Source of the DNA: a virus
IMG/VR virus record: IMGVR_UViG_3300030419_001808
Coordinates: 1-21,558 of that record
Strand: one strand, 5' to 3'
DNA: 21,558 bases
Positions 8,401-15,756 of this stretch are shown one piece after another. Under the pieces are notes generated by a model that was not told where the DNA came from, made no database searches, and saw only the letters and a program-made list of their open reading frames with translations. The first letter of the stretch is position 1. Every line of letters starts with the position of its first letter. The translations under genes and the position numbers were made by a program.

Positions 8401-8527
8401 CCTGAGTCTGGCCATTTAAGGCAACTTTGACATCAGTTCCGTCTGATTTAATTGTCGGGAATGTATACGTAAACTCCTTATGAGAACCATCAGGAGTATT
8501 CGTACCATTGTCAGTATATACTGCCAT
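5453..8527 (-). CDS. 17: Main tail fibre, T7 gp17-like (1024 aa)
   Basis: Residues 1-125 match the T7 gp17 N-terminal attachment domain, which docks the fibre to the tail: FTYTFPTIKSDGTDVKVALNGQ region, VYRDTY at 83-88, and AADLNNNQDQVLYALQEE at 104-121. Residues 130-420 are repetitive stem, including two copies of an AEVxILDGATVxTAELN unit (about 295-311 and 354-370). A DEGDLYFDTGANKMYVYDG module lies at 543-561, followed by a VSVNGVVQKP module (620-630). A cupredoxin-like domain occupies about 714-827. The end (TVTISNNARWVIS) is a common phage fibre terminus. The protein is almost twice the length of T7 gp17 (553 aa), the extra length being distal modules. No S74 domain is present. It starts 6 nt after the gp16-like stop without a strong ribosome-binding site. 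Confidence 0.92.
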   Translation of the reverse strand: MAVYTDNGTNTPDGSHKEFTYTFPTIKSDGTDVKVALNGQTQATNKYTVTTTSPTKIEFNANSVDSTLQAASGAPLSGVTVRVYRDTYVDAAEAVYAAGSSIRAADLNNNQDQVLYALQEEQQLQINSEDIANGAVNSTHIKDGTIVNADVNASAAIEFTKLENLDSAKILVGNGSNKATEVAVSGDVTLANTGAVTIATGAVEHAMLAADAVDGDNIGDDVINSEHIAAGAIDLEHMSANSVNSSNIVDDSIVNADIKSDAAIAQSKLSLDADLTNLSGCQSGASAALAALTQAEVEILDGATVTTAELNYVDNVTSAIQTQLDAKQTTNAKITELGTMAQDTANALADLSQAEVQILDGATVSTAELNKLVGYTGAAADLNELNGLDKQTTITDDDAKFPTSGAVVDYVSAQLEPFGGFEVIANRTSFPNTQPVSGVVISITDASGVVFDSTSTPDSTTGNCKTAGNTNVTIQAAPDALQGKTIGAGVGMLVSSTGSGQNYTFHRLLAKDDDVEQLSQDINDFKNRYRVASSEGALTGTDDEGDLYFDTGANKMYVYDGSSWGEVTSTGDFKYLVPCAFNTGTGNAAVFNGSISKYDLRENSTSGSLASVTNAAQLMVSVNGVVQKPNTGTSIGSNTGFCMADGHTIEFGANLPNGSEVFIIQSGSALSINTPGDDTVTAAKLNAGTETTGHFLQKSASGSGLAWADASGVVTINVTNSGTDHWVFSGDAFDGNVNDPEIYLLPNTTYKFVNNCSSGTNPFKIKKQAADASTSDAGSSDGVTNNGATGGNTVTWKTPNNVHGQTHDFYYINESETDMLGYFRFIGSNFGVHAQNIITDGASGDKRGFQVVNGVGPSPLEMAFFGISSGANPVPIIVGGSSGNDTLLMYSVGGLDIDKGVLTLSSYGSNDTTPGTIKLEGGGSNNTYGPTISGPATAQATSNYTITLPGVVPTANGQALTATTAGVCTWSDVSSTTASGCMYENDQTISAAYTLGANKGAHSVGPITIENTVTISNNARWVIS
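6047..6388 (-). other. Cupredoxin-like domain within the main tail fibre
   Basis: Residues about 714-827 contain NSGTDHWVFSG, then DPEIYLLPNTTYKFVN, SSGTNPFKIK, GVTNNGATGGNTVTWKTP and FYYINESETDMLGYFRF. This follows the order of cupredoxin-like domains (YxFSG, DPxL..GxTYxF, SGHPFxI, V.NNG..xGTVTF.VP, YYxCxxHxxM.G.I). The positions of His, Cys and His are occupied by Asn761, Asn813 and Glu816, and only Met819 is kept. The fold is inferred by motif comparison; copper binding looks unlikely. Confidence 0.6.
6467..6490 (-). repeat. Dispersed 24-nt linker repeat, copy in the main fibre gene
   Basis: This is the second copy of the VTxAKLNA linker repeat, identical to the copy at 1637-1660 except for two adjacent bases. 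It lies just before the cupredoxin-like domain of the fibre. Confidence 0.7.
7415..7660 (-). repeat. Two tandem-like coding repeats (ILDGATV unit) in the fibre stem
   Basis: Two segments of about 23 residues (290-312 and 349-371) share the core QAEVxILDGATVxTAELN and are offset by 59 residues. At DNA level they are clearly related but not identical. Such units are frequent in marine phage fibre stems. Confidence 0.75.
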
Positions 8528-8533
8528 GTTATT

Positions 8534-11500
8534 TTATTTGTTTTGTAGTTGTAACACGCTAGTTTCCTTTAACCTTTGACGTTGTAATCTTTCAATAGAT
8601 TCTTGATCAGCAATCAGTGTCCTTACCGCTTCAACTTTAAGCATCTTAGCCCATGCTTGTCTACGTGCTTTATCGAATGCAGCTTTAATCAACTGATTAT
8701 GTAAGTAAGCTTTCATAGGATCTATTTCTTTCCTACCAGCTCTTAAATCAGCTTGCATTCTAGCTAAAGATTCTTGTACACGTGGATCAGCTGCTAATTT
8801 ATTTAATTTTAATTCAAGGTTTTCTCTACCGATATATCTTTGGAATTCAGATCTAAGAGCAGGTGACTCAGTTAAGTCAGTGCCGTCAGGACCGTAGTAC
8901 GTTGACAATCTTAAATCATAACCACTATCAAACAATAACTTTCTTCCTGGACCTTGGTCTAGGTTTAGAGGAATAGGTATAAACGTATTCCACATTCTTG
9001 TAACAAAGTCATGTTCTCTTAACGGTTGTCCATTGAGCATATCATACTTAACAGGGATAGGATCAACTGCTATTTTCTCAGTTATTAGGTTTCTATTTCT
9101 AATAGAATCACCGATACTTGAGCCAAGTTCAGATGTATGAGGTGTAAATAATTTACCTAACTCATTTCTTAGTCCTGCTAGAGGTACTGTATTGTTTAAT
9201 AAGCCAGCAATAATTCTATTTTGCTGACCTGGTTTTCCTGCAAATAGATCGACAAACTGTTGAATACCAGATAAATAAGACTTGCTTGCAACTGATTGAG
9301 CTATGAGTAAGCTATATTTTTGGAATTGATCCTGAGTCCATTCTTCTCCCATCAACTGACTATGATCTCCAACGTCAGCTATACCAGAAAGAATTTGGTT
9401 AAATGGTTCAAATGAGTCATACCCGACCCATACTCCTCCAATGTTTATACTCCTAGGAACCCAACCCGCATCAAGCCATACCTGTCTCTTTTGTCTGTCT
9501 GTTGGACCATTTCCAGTAAGACCACCATTCATAAAATGCATCGTTGCCATGGAAATTACTCCAGTTCCAATGGCTAATCTACCTGTCTGCAATGCCTTAG
9601 CATTGATAAGGTCTTCTGGTGTACTAATGCCATACTTCGCTACTGCACTTAAATCGTTAACACTAGCCCTTGCTATATCATTAAATTCCTTAACTAAGAA
9701 GTTAAATCCAGGAGTATGTTTAGCAGTTAGGGTTAGACCATTAACACCAGTTCTAGCGAATAAGAAGAATGGTTTAGTCCACGGTGATTTTTCCATAACA
9801 TCGGCTAGACCTTTTGAGAATCCCGTGAGATCCTGCGTGAGAGTAACCTCTCTTCTAGCAAATTCGACGTTTTTACCTAAATCAGTATCTAATCTTATAT
9901 TACCATCAGCATCTACTATATCATTATAGAATCTCTTCTGACCATCCATAAGTATTTCAGGAGTAATCTCTGTGATTTGCCCCTTATTAACTTGTTGCAT
10001 AGCATCGAAGTAAGCCTTCTCTCTAGCTTTAGCTCTACTTAAGATAAACCCAAAGGTATCATCTGTTGCAGCCATAAGCTTAGTTGAATAAGTAAGAAAC
10101 TTACTATCATTCATAGCTCTAGCTTGGTTAGCTATAAAGAATGCTGCTTTATCTCCATCAGTAGCTCTTCCACTCTCCTCAATCCAATGTCTATACATAT
10201 CCCAGTGCTGATCACCTTTGGTGAATTCTGCATACCTAGATTTAACTGTAGCTATATCACCAGTCCAATAGGAATTAAGTCTGGTTTTAAATAACTGCCA
10301 AGCTTCTGGTATAGATTCACGCATAGCATTAACTGCAGCAAGGCTTGCTCGTACAGTTGTACCATCACCAGTGAATGGGTATCTAATAGCAGCTCCTAAC
10401 GTAGTAGCAAGCGGCCTCATGAAGGTAGCGGTTGATGTACCAATAATAGCTCTAGCAGGTGTTTTAGGACCGCTTAGAACGCTATTGATAAATACTTTAT
10501 CTAATTCTTTGAAGAGAATACCTTTATTATAATTACCTTTTAATTCACCGCCTTTCAGTTTTGTACGTAAGAAGTTATCAAAGTCTGTTAAATTATGTAT
10601 ATCATTACTCATAGACACAGTTTCAAATATAGCTTTAAAGAGGTCATCATTATCACTCTCTCCTGCTATATTTAAAGCTAGCCTATAAGCATCTATAGAT
10701 TCACCTACTTGTTCTGATAATTTAGCTTCTAACCACTCCTTCTGTGGAGTTGCATCAGTTGCTTCAAATCTACCAGCTCCTAAGTTTCTAAATTCTTGGG
10801 ATTGAAGTAATCTAGAACGCTTAACTTCTGTGGTAGCAGTAATTAGTTTATCAAATAAAGCTTTAGCTGGGGCATCTATATCACCAAGATCTGCAATGTT
10901 ACCTAATTCTCTACCTGCAATACCTAGATCTCGTATCTCTCTCATCAAAGAGCCAATTAAAAGATCTCCAGCTACTACATTCTTAGAAGTCCAAGCTATC
11001 ATTTCATCTGGTGTATCTGCAAAGTATCTGTGTGCACCTTGGAAATACTCAGCTAAGTACTGTTCTGATGGTATCTCAGCAGCTTCTCTACCTAAACCAG
11101 TCCGTTGGAATTGCTCAATAGCATCACCCCAGACTTGTTTCATAGTCTTCTGTCCAGCTCTTACAGCCTGTACTTCAGCAGTATATCTAGGTTCACTAAC
11201 TAATTCTTTGAATACTTCATTTATAGTTTCCTCACTCAATCCGCTAGTTTTAGCTGCACGTTGTAGTTGGACAGGTGTAGTAACAGAACCAGGTGAGCCA
11301 TTCTCAGCTCCCCATTCAGTTCTAGTTCTTCTCTGTGCATCACGTACATCCATTACATTATCTTTTGAGGTAGGAGCACCTTGCCATGAGTCTCCTTCTA
11401 CATTCTTATGTCCGCCAAAGTCTGATCCTCTTTCAAATAGTTCTAATTGACCAGCTTCTACAGTTTCATCAGCTACACTTTGACTACGTAGTTGACCTTT

Positions 11501-12337
11501 CTCTAAAGCTAATTCTGTACCATCTTCTATTACTTCCTCACCTAGTTTCCTACCAGGTCTGACACGCTTCATGCCCTTACCCATGATACGGAATAGGCCA
11601 TTAGCAAGTTCACCAATACCCATACCTTCTACAACGTTCTTAAAGGTTTTAACAGTAGGATGATCTAAATCATTAGTAGTTAAAGGTGTATCAATAAAAC
11701 CATATCTATCTCTAAGTATTTGTAGAGCGTTAGCATCCTGTGAGTACTTAGATACTAAGTCTGTGGCAGCACCGACTGCAGCGGCTCTCGCCCACTGGTT
11801 AGCCACTAGACCACCTACAGCAGTAACGACTCTACCACCGCCAGCTGCGGCGGCTCCTACTCCCAGTACTGGTGCGGCTTTAACAATAGCTAAACCCATC
11901 GTACCGAAGTGAGTAGCACTTCTTATAAGCCCACCCCACCATGTTTTAGTTTCAATAGGATTAGCTTCATCTACAAAGAAGTCATCCCATTCAGTTTGGT
12001 ATCCTTCTTCTGTTTGCTGTTCTCTTTGTATCTCTCCACTAGCTGTATCAAGTACACGTTCTCCAAGTGTTACTATGGAAGAAGCTGTATCTTGTGTACC
12101 TCCTAAGAAAGCAGATTGTAATTCTTTAACTACACCAGCCATTCCCCAATCTTCTTTATTTCTAGGGTCAGCTTGTTCAGCTTTGAATTGTGCATCAGTA
12201 GCAACTTCTTGCTGTTCCTGTGCTTCTAGTGGAGCTTGTATTTGATTCTCAGCTTCTAGCCAAGCATCATCTCTTTCGATATCTTCTTGCAGTCCTACTG
12301 CATCGATATCACCTCTTTGTAAAGCGCTGTCTGTCAT
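8534..12337 (-). CDS. 16: Internal virion protein D, T7 gp16-like (1267 aa)
   Basis: The size (T7 gp16 is 1318 aa) and the position between the gp15-like and fibre genes identify this as the large internal core protein that is ejected to form part of the channel across the host envelope. The N-terminus is acidic and Gln-rich (1-60). An Ala/Gly-rich hydrophobic stretch at about 145-192 ([20 protein letters not shown]) and another near [17 protein letters not shown] could insert into membranes. The rest is mostly helical and charged, ending in a basic helix ([10 protein letters not shown]). I see no N-terminal lytic transglycosylase motif of the kind T7 gp16 carries. The start overlaps the gp15-like stop by 4 nt (ATGA). 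Confidence 0.88.
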   Translation of the reverse strand: MTDSALQRGDIDAVGLQEDIERDDAWLEAENQIQAPLEAQEQQEVATDAQFKAEQADPRNKEDWGMAGVVKELQSAFLGGTQDTASSIVTLGERVLDTASGEIQREQQTEEGYQTEWDDFFVDEANPIETKTWWGGLIRSATHFGTMGLAIVKAAPVLGVGAAAAGGGRVVTAVGGLVANQWARAAAVGAATDLVSKYSQDANALQILRDRYGFIDTPLTTNDLDHPTVKTFKNVVEGMGIGELANGLFRIMGKGMKRVRPGRKLGEEVIEDGTELALEKGQLRSQSVADETVEAGQLELFERGSDFGGHKNVEGDSWQGAPTSKDNVMDVRDAQRRTRTEWGAENGSPGSVTTPVQLQRAAKTSGLSEETINEVFKELVSEPRYTAEVQAVRAGQKTMKQVWGDAIEQFQRTGLGREAAEIPSEQYLAEYFQGAHRYFADTPDEMIAWTSKNVVAGDLLIGSLMREIRDLGIAGRELGNIADLGDIDAPAKALFDKLITATTEVKRSRLLQSQEFRNLGAGRFEATDATPQKEWLEAKLSEQVGESIDAYRLALNIAGESDNDDLFKAIFETVSMSNDIHNLTDFDNFLRTKLKGGELKGNYNKGILFKELDKVFINSVLSGPKTPARAIIGTSTATFMRPLATTLGAAIRYPFTGDGTTVRASLAAVNAMRESIPEAWQLFKTRLNSYWTGDIATVKSRYAEFTKGDQHWDMYRHWIEESGRATDGDKAAFFIANQARAMNDSKFLTYSTKLMAATDDTFGFILSRAKAREKAYFDAMQQVNKGQITEITPEILMDGQKRFYNDIVDADGNIRLDTDLGKNVEFARREVTLTQDLTGFSKGLADVMEKSPWTKPFFLFARTGVNGLTLTAKHTPGFNFLVKEFNDIARASVNDLSAVAKYGISTPEDLINAKALQTGRLAIGTGVISMATMHFMNGGLTGNGPTDRQKRQVWLDAGWVPRSINIGGVWVGYDSFEPFNQILSGIADVGDHSQLMGEEWTQDQFQKYSLLIAQSVASKSYLSGIQQFVDLFAGKPGQQNRIIAGLLNNTVPLAGLRNELGKLFTPHTSELGSSIGDSIRNRNLITEKIAVDPIPVKYDMLNGQPLREHDFVTRMWNTFIPIPLNLDQGPGRKLLFDSGYDLRLSTYYGPDGTDLTESPALRSEFQRYIGRENLELKLNKLAADPRVQESLARMQADLRAGRKEIDPMKAYLHNQLIKAAFDKARRQAWAKMLKVEAVRTLIADQESIERLQRQRLKETSVLQLQNK

Positions 12338-14472
12338 AATGTTGCTCCACTATATTGTTGTATAGCTTCTAGATTCAGTCCTGGGATAAGACTTTCTGTA
12401 GAGTTAAAGTCATGACCACTTTCCATTTTATTGGCTCTATCGATACGTTTGCCATTAGGATGATGTTTATACATATATTGTACTAGTGGTGAACGTTTCT
12501 CTAAATCTACTTCACCTCTAGGTTTTGGTAGATCTTTACCTGTCTGAGATCTATATTGTAAATTAGCTATATCCCAACCAGACATACCTTTTACACGTTC
12601 AGCAAGTTTATTATAGTATGGTGGTATTTCCAGGCTTACTGGGTTGGCTGCATATTTCTCTAAGCGTTGGAACTGTTTTTCACTACCTGGTATAAGTTCT
12701 CCTGATAATAAATTACGTGTACTTTTACCACTATCATGGCCTTCTAATAACCATTTTCTACCTGATTGTACTTGAGATGTAAATGCTCTAGGATCTTTTG
12801 GTTCTGGTAATTGAGTATTTATCTGCCCTCTCTCAACCATATCCGATACTCGTTTAAATGCGTAATCATGCAGCTCTTCGGTATTCTCAAATTTATCTCT
12901 ATATTGCATATAGATTTGATTATACTCAGCAGTCGCATTCTCTAACATTAACTTATATTCAAGAGATTTCTCATCTTGCCTGCCAGTTAATTCACTTAAT
13001 TTACCGCCAACAACTGACTTAAGATGACTATCCCTTTTTCTAGCACTAGAAGAATCTATACCTGAGCCTAAAGGACCCTTAGCTATTTCCTTGTACTTAT
13101 CTCTTAAAGTCTTATCACCTATATCAGCCCAATCTTTAGTGGCTACTGGTACTCCATTTTTTATCTTCCACTCTATGTACTCAACTTTGTCTTGATCATC
13201 TTTATCTTCTAAAGTTAGATAACTTTTCAGACCTTCTGGTACCGGAACTCCAGGATGAGCTTCTAGAAAATTAGTAACAAGTTGTGATCTCTCTTCTCTA
13301 CTAGGTAATCCATGCTCCTCTACATGATTCTGTAGATTAGCCATATAGTTTTTCTGTATGACTAGCTTCTCATTATCAATAGCAGTTAATCTAGCAGCTT
13401 GTACTTCTGTTATCTTCTTATAAAGACCGCCACCTCGTCTATTATCAAACTCTTTAAATGTACTAAGTGGTACTAATTTACCACCCATCCCTTTATGGGG
13501 AAACATAAAGTTTTCTAAATCTGCTAGTTCTTTAGCAGATATACCTTGAGTTGGATCTACTTTATTCCTATCTACTAAATCAGCAATAAGATCTCTCAGA
13601 TCCTCACGCATAGAAGTTTTAGTTTTCTTGCTTGAGAATCCGTATTGGGTTTCAGATAAATCTAGAATAGTCTGACCTAGTGTACCTGTACGAGCACCCT
13701 CTACTAAAGCAGTTTCCCATGATTGCTTTCTTTCAGAATCCCTCTGAGCATTAGCAGCTTTGCGCCATTCATATAGGCCATTAGCTTGCTCACGCTCCAT
13801 AGTTTTACGGAACTCTTGGTCAATGAATTCATGACTTGCCCAACTAAGGTCGGTAAAGCCCATCTGAACATTGTGTTCCCGTACTATTTGATTATATTCA
13901 TTCTCATCTCTGATGCTCCCATAAGTCAACATGGAACCATCTTCACGCTCTATTTGTATGTTCTCCCTATTAGCTTCAAACCCAGCTCTCCAGTTAATAG
14001 CACCTTGTCTTAAGAGAGACTGTTTTGCCATAACTAGTTTATGACCAGTCATGTCCTCCAGTCTATCAGCTAAGACATGGTTACCTTCAGCTCTAGCTTT
14101 AGCAGCTAATTCATTGTATAAACCTACATCCTTTTGATAACCTTCTTTATCTTTATTACGTCGATTCCAATTAGCTAATTTTGTTTGAGTTATACCGGCT
14201 TCTAAATGAAGAGCATAAGCTTCATTCATGTAACGCTCATCACGTTTCTTAGCCTGGTCCTTATAAGTTTTAGCTAAAGTTACAGAAAGTTGTTGTGCTT
14301 GATTTACAATTTTTTCAAACCTTTTGGCATCTGCCATCCTTGCCCTAGCATTATCACGCTCTTGCGCCATTGCAGAGCCCCAGGCATTGGGATTAGATGC
14401 TTGATCAAAAGCCTTTGTATAATCAGGGGCTTTTTCATAGGTGAAAGTATCGTACTCATTAAAGCCTGCCAT
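12334..14472 (-). CDS. 15: Internal virion protein C, T7 gp15-like (712 aa)
   Basis: Length (T7 gp15 is 747 aa) and gene order support this call. The protein is mostly alpha-helical, charged and without signal peptide or membrane span. The N-terminus opens MAGFNEYDTFTYEKAPDYTKAF and is followed by long helices with heptad-like character (RARMADAKRFEKIVNQAQQL). In T7, gp15 and gp16 are ejected and assemble the periplasmic tunnel used to pull in DNA; the same role is inferred here. The ATG shares one base with the gp14-like stop (TGATG), and the stop overlaps the gp16-like start by 4 nt, so the three core proteins are probably translated in coupled fashion. Confidence 0.87.
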   Translation of the reverse strand: MAGFNEYDTFTYEKAPDYTKAFDQASNPNAWGSAMAQERDNARARMADAKRFEKIVNQAQQLSVTLAKTYKDQAKKRDERYMNEAYALHLEAGITQTKLANWNRRNKDKEGYQKDVGLYNELAAKARAEGNHVLADRLEDMTGHKLVMAKQSLLRQGAINWRAGFEANRENIQIEREDGSMLTYGSIRDENEYNQIVREHNVQMGFTDLSWASHEFIDQEFRKTMEREQANGLYEWRKAANAQRDSERKQSWETALVEGARTGTLGQTILDLSETQYGFSSKKTKTSMREDLRDLIADLVDRNKVDPTQGISAKELADLENFMFPHKGMGGKLVPLSTFKEFDNRRGGGLYKKITEVQAARLTAIDNEKLVIQKNYMANLQNHVEEHGLPSREERSQLVTNFLEAHPGVPVPEGLKSYLTLEDKDDQDKVEYIEWKIKNGVPVATKDWADIGDKTLRDKYKEIAKGPLGSGIDSSSARKRDSHLKSVVGGKLSELTGRQDEKSLEYKLMLENATAEYNQIYMQYRDKFENTEELHDYAFKRVSDMVERGQINTQLPEPKDPRAFTSQVQSGRKWLLEGHDSGKSTRNLLSGELIPGSEKQFQRLEKYAANPVSLEIPPYYNKLAERVKGMSGWDIANLQYRSQTGKDLPKPRGEVDLEKRSPLVQYMYKHHPNGKRIDRANKMESGHDFNSTESLIPGLNLEAIQQYSGATL

Positions 14473-15281
14473 CAGCCTACCTCCCTGAATTCAACATCAA
14501 TCTGATTATAATCAACACCAAGATAACCATTGTCCATACGTCCAACAGCTTTCGGATTTTTCTTATATACTTCCTCAGCCATTACACCTATATATTCATT
14601 ATCTTCATCGAGATATTTGAATTTATAGATATTATGACCATCAATAGATTGACCTATTTTCCTAACATCTTTCTTTAAACGACTATCAGATAGGGCTGCA
14701 ATACCAGCTATAGTACCTACCATACCCATTACATCACCAAACATAGCCATACCTACATTCTGCATAGCAGGTGCAGCCATTTGTATATCAGGTGTTGGGG
14801 CAAAAGCAGTGCTTGCGAATGACTGATCAATAGCATTAATTGCTCGTCTACGAGAGCTTTCCATGCCCTGCACTAATTCGCCTCTTTGATCTGTCAGTTT
14901 AGCGGCATTACTTGCAAAGTATACACCAGCCTGACCTGCTTCTAAGACTCCGAATCTTTTAACAGACTTACCAGTTACACGACCTGCTGATAGAAGCTTA
15001 CCATAGGTACTTTCTGACAAAAGTTTCCTACCATACTCTTCATTTTTAGTCCATACTGCTTTTTTAAATTTATTGTATCTAGCTTGGGCACGACTCCATG
15101 CTCCATGCTTACCAGCCAATCCTTCAAATATCTTGAATTTTTGAATCTCATGCTGGACTTTTTGTATACCGTAACGGCTATACTTTTGCATCCCCTTATG
15201 GAAACGATCCCACTGGCGATACCTATGTTGTATTTTAGCGTTACGATTAGCAGCCTTAGCTGCACTAGCTCCTGCGCACAC
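14472..15281 (-). CDS. 14: Internal virion protein B, T7 gp14-like, with C-terminal S74-like module (269 aa)
   Basis: It begins MCAGASAAKAANRNAK from a GTG codon at 15281, matching the MC- opening of T7 gp14, and overlaps the gp13-like gene. Residues 1-197 are helical, with Gln/Ala/Arg-rich heptads (ESSRRRAINAIDQSF at 141-155) and a hydrophobic stretch at about 167-197. This equals T7 gp14 in length (196 aa); gp14 forms the outer-membrane pore of the ejection channel. Residues 198-269 add a short S74-type module: SDSRLKKDVRKIG with Ser198 and Lys203, then IYKFKYLDEDNEYIGVMAEEV. That module usually ends fibres. It is about half the length of the one in the 407-aa fibre and lacks the terminal coiled coil. 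Whether it self-cleaves is unknown. Confidence 0.85.
   Translation of the reverse strand: MCAGASAAKAANRNAKIQHRYRQWDRFHKGMQKYSRYGIQKVQHEIQKFKIFEGLAGKHGAWSRAQARYNKFKKAVWTKNEEYGRKLLSESTYGKLLSAGRVTGKSVKRFGVLEAGQAGVYFASNAAKLTDQRGELVQGMESSRRRAINAIDQSFASTAFAPTPDIQMAAPAMQNVGMAMFGDVMGMVGTIAGIAALSDSRLKKDVRKIGQSIDGHNIYKFKYLDEDNEYIGVMAEEVYKKNPKAVGRMDNGYLGVDYNQIDVEFREVG
14475..14690 (-). other. S74-like module fused to the gp14-like protein
   Basis: This segment codes for residues 198-269. The SDxRLK core (Ser198, Lys203) and the YIGVMAEEV block at 230-238 are conserved. The insertion and coiled-coil end of full S74 domains are missing. Confidence 0.7.
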
Positions 15282-15756
15282 GGCAAAACTCTATAAAGGG
15301 CAATTGGTTAGGTCCAAAGGGGACTTTCCGTAGAAATTTGAAGCCTAAAAATTTTAGTAATTTTTTATGGACCTCATTACGGGGATCCATGTAGTTCCAG
15401 AGAAGAGGCTCAGGTCGGCTTTCGATCCATCGTTTTGATTCTCTGGCAAAGGTTAAAGGGAATTCATTTATTGCATCTGTACATAACATCCATACCATAC
15501 CTTTGTATTCTCCATCGCTATCAACGCCAGCCATACCGGCAGTCTTGCCGTTAGGCACCTCGAACCATACACAGGTTCCCTTCTTAGCTTCGTAATCTAC
15601 TAGGTATTCATATGGTGTTAGTCCATGGCCTTCTTCTAATTCCCTTCTATCATCATCACGTATATTAGAGGCCACCTCAATGGCAGCCTCTCTCGTGATA
15701 GGGTGTACGTATTGATCTAATTTAGACACGTGAGTAGAATTTGTTACTGTAATCAC
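15265..15756 (-). CDS. 13: gp13-like protein with GNAT acetyltransferase-like fold (163 aa)
   Basis: It sits where T7 has gene 13 and is similar in size (138 aa in T7). It has the outline of a GNAT protein: an N-terminal charged helix (REAAIEVASNIRDDDRREL at 22-40), a central sheet (CVWFEVPNGKTAGMAGV at 62-78, GMVWMLCT at 86-93), and a C-terminal segment NYMDPRNEVHKKLLKFLGF at 121-139 typical of the acetyl-CoA binding end. The acetylation target, if any, is unknown. T7 gp13 is needed for core assembly. The start is a GTG 35 nt inside the tail tubular B gene. A second GTG nine codons later (CACGTGTCT) is a possible alternative. The 3' end overlaps gp14-like by 17 nt. Confidence 0.8.
   Translation of the reverse strand: MITVTNSTHVSKLDQYVHPITREAAIEVASNIRDDDRRELEEGHGLTPYEYLVDYEAKKGTCVWFEVPNGKTAGMAGVDSDGEYKGMVWMLCTDAINEFPLTFARESKRWIESRPEPLLWNYMDPRNEVHKKLLKFLGFKFLRKVPFGPNQLPFIEFCRVRRS

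Noticed and set aside
9441-11450. Long plus-strand frames opposite the gp16-like gene (162 and 206 codons)
   Set aside because: They lie wholly antisense to a well-supported gene, have low-complexity Ser/Leu/Cys-rich products and no ribosome-binding site. They are shadow frames.
12334-12430. ESGHDFNS near the gp15-like C-terminus, resembling a transglycosylase motif
   Set aside because: Only about 25 residues follow before the stop, with no GLMQ-type continuation in this or the next frame, so it is probably coincidence.
14975-15286. Alternative 103-codon minus-strand frame within the gp14-like gene
   Set aside because: It overlaps the gp14-like frame, has no recognisable features, and the gp14-like frame has the expected MC- start and family length.
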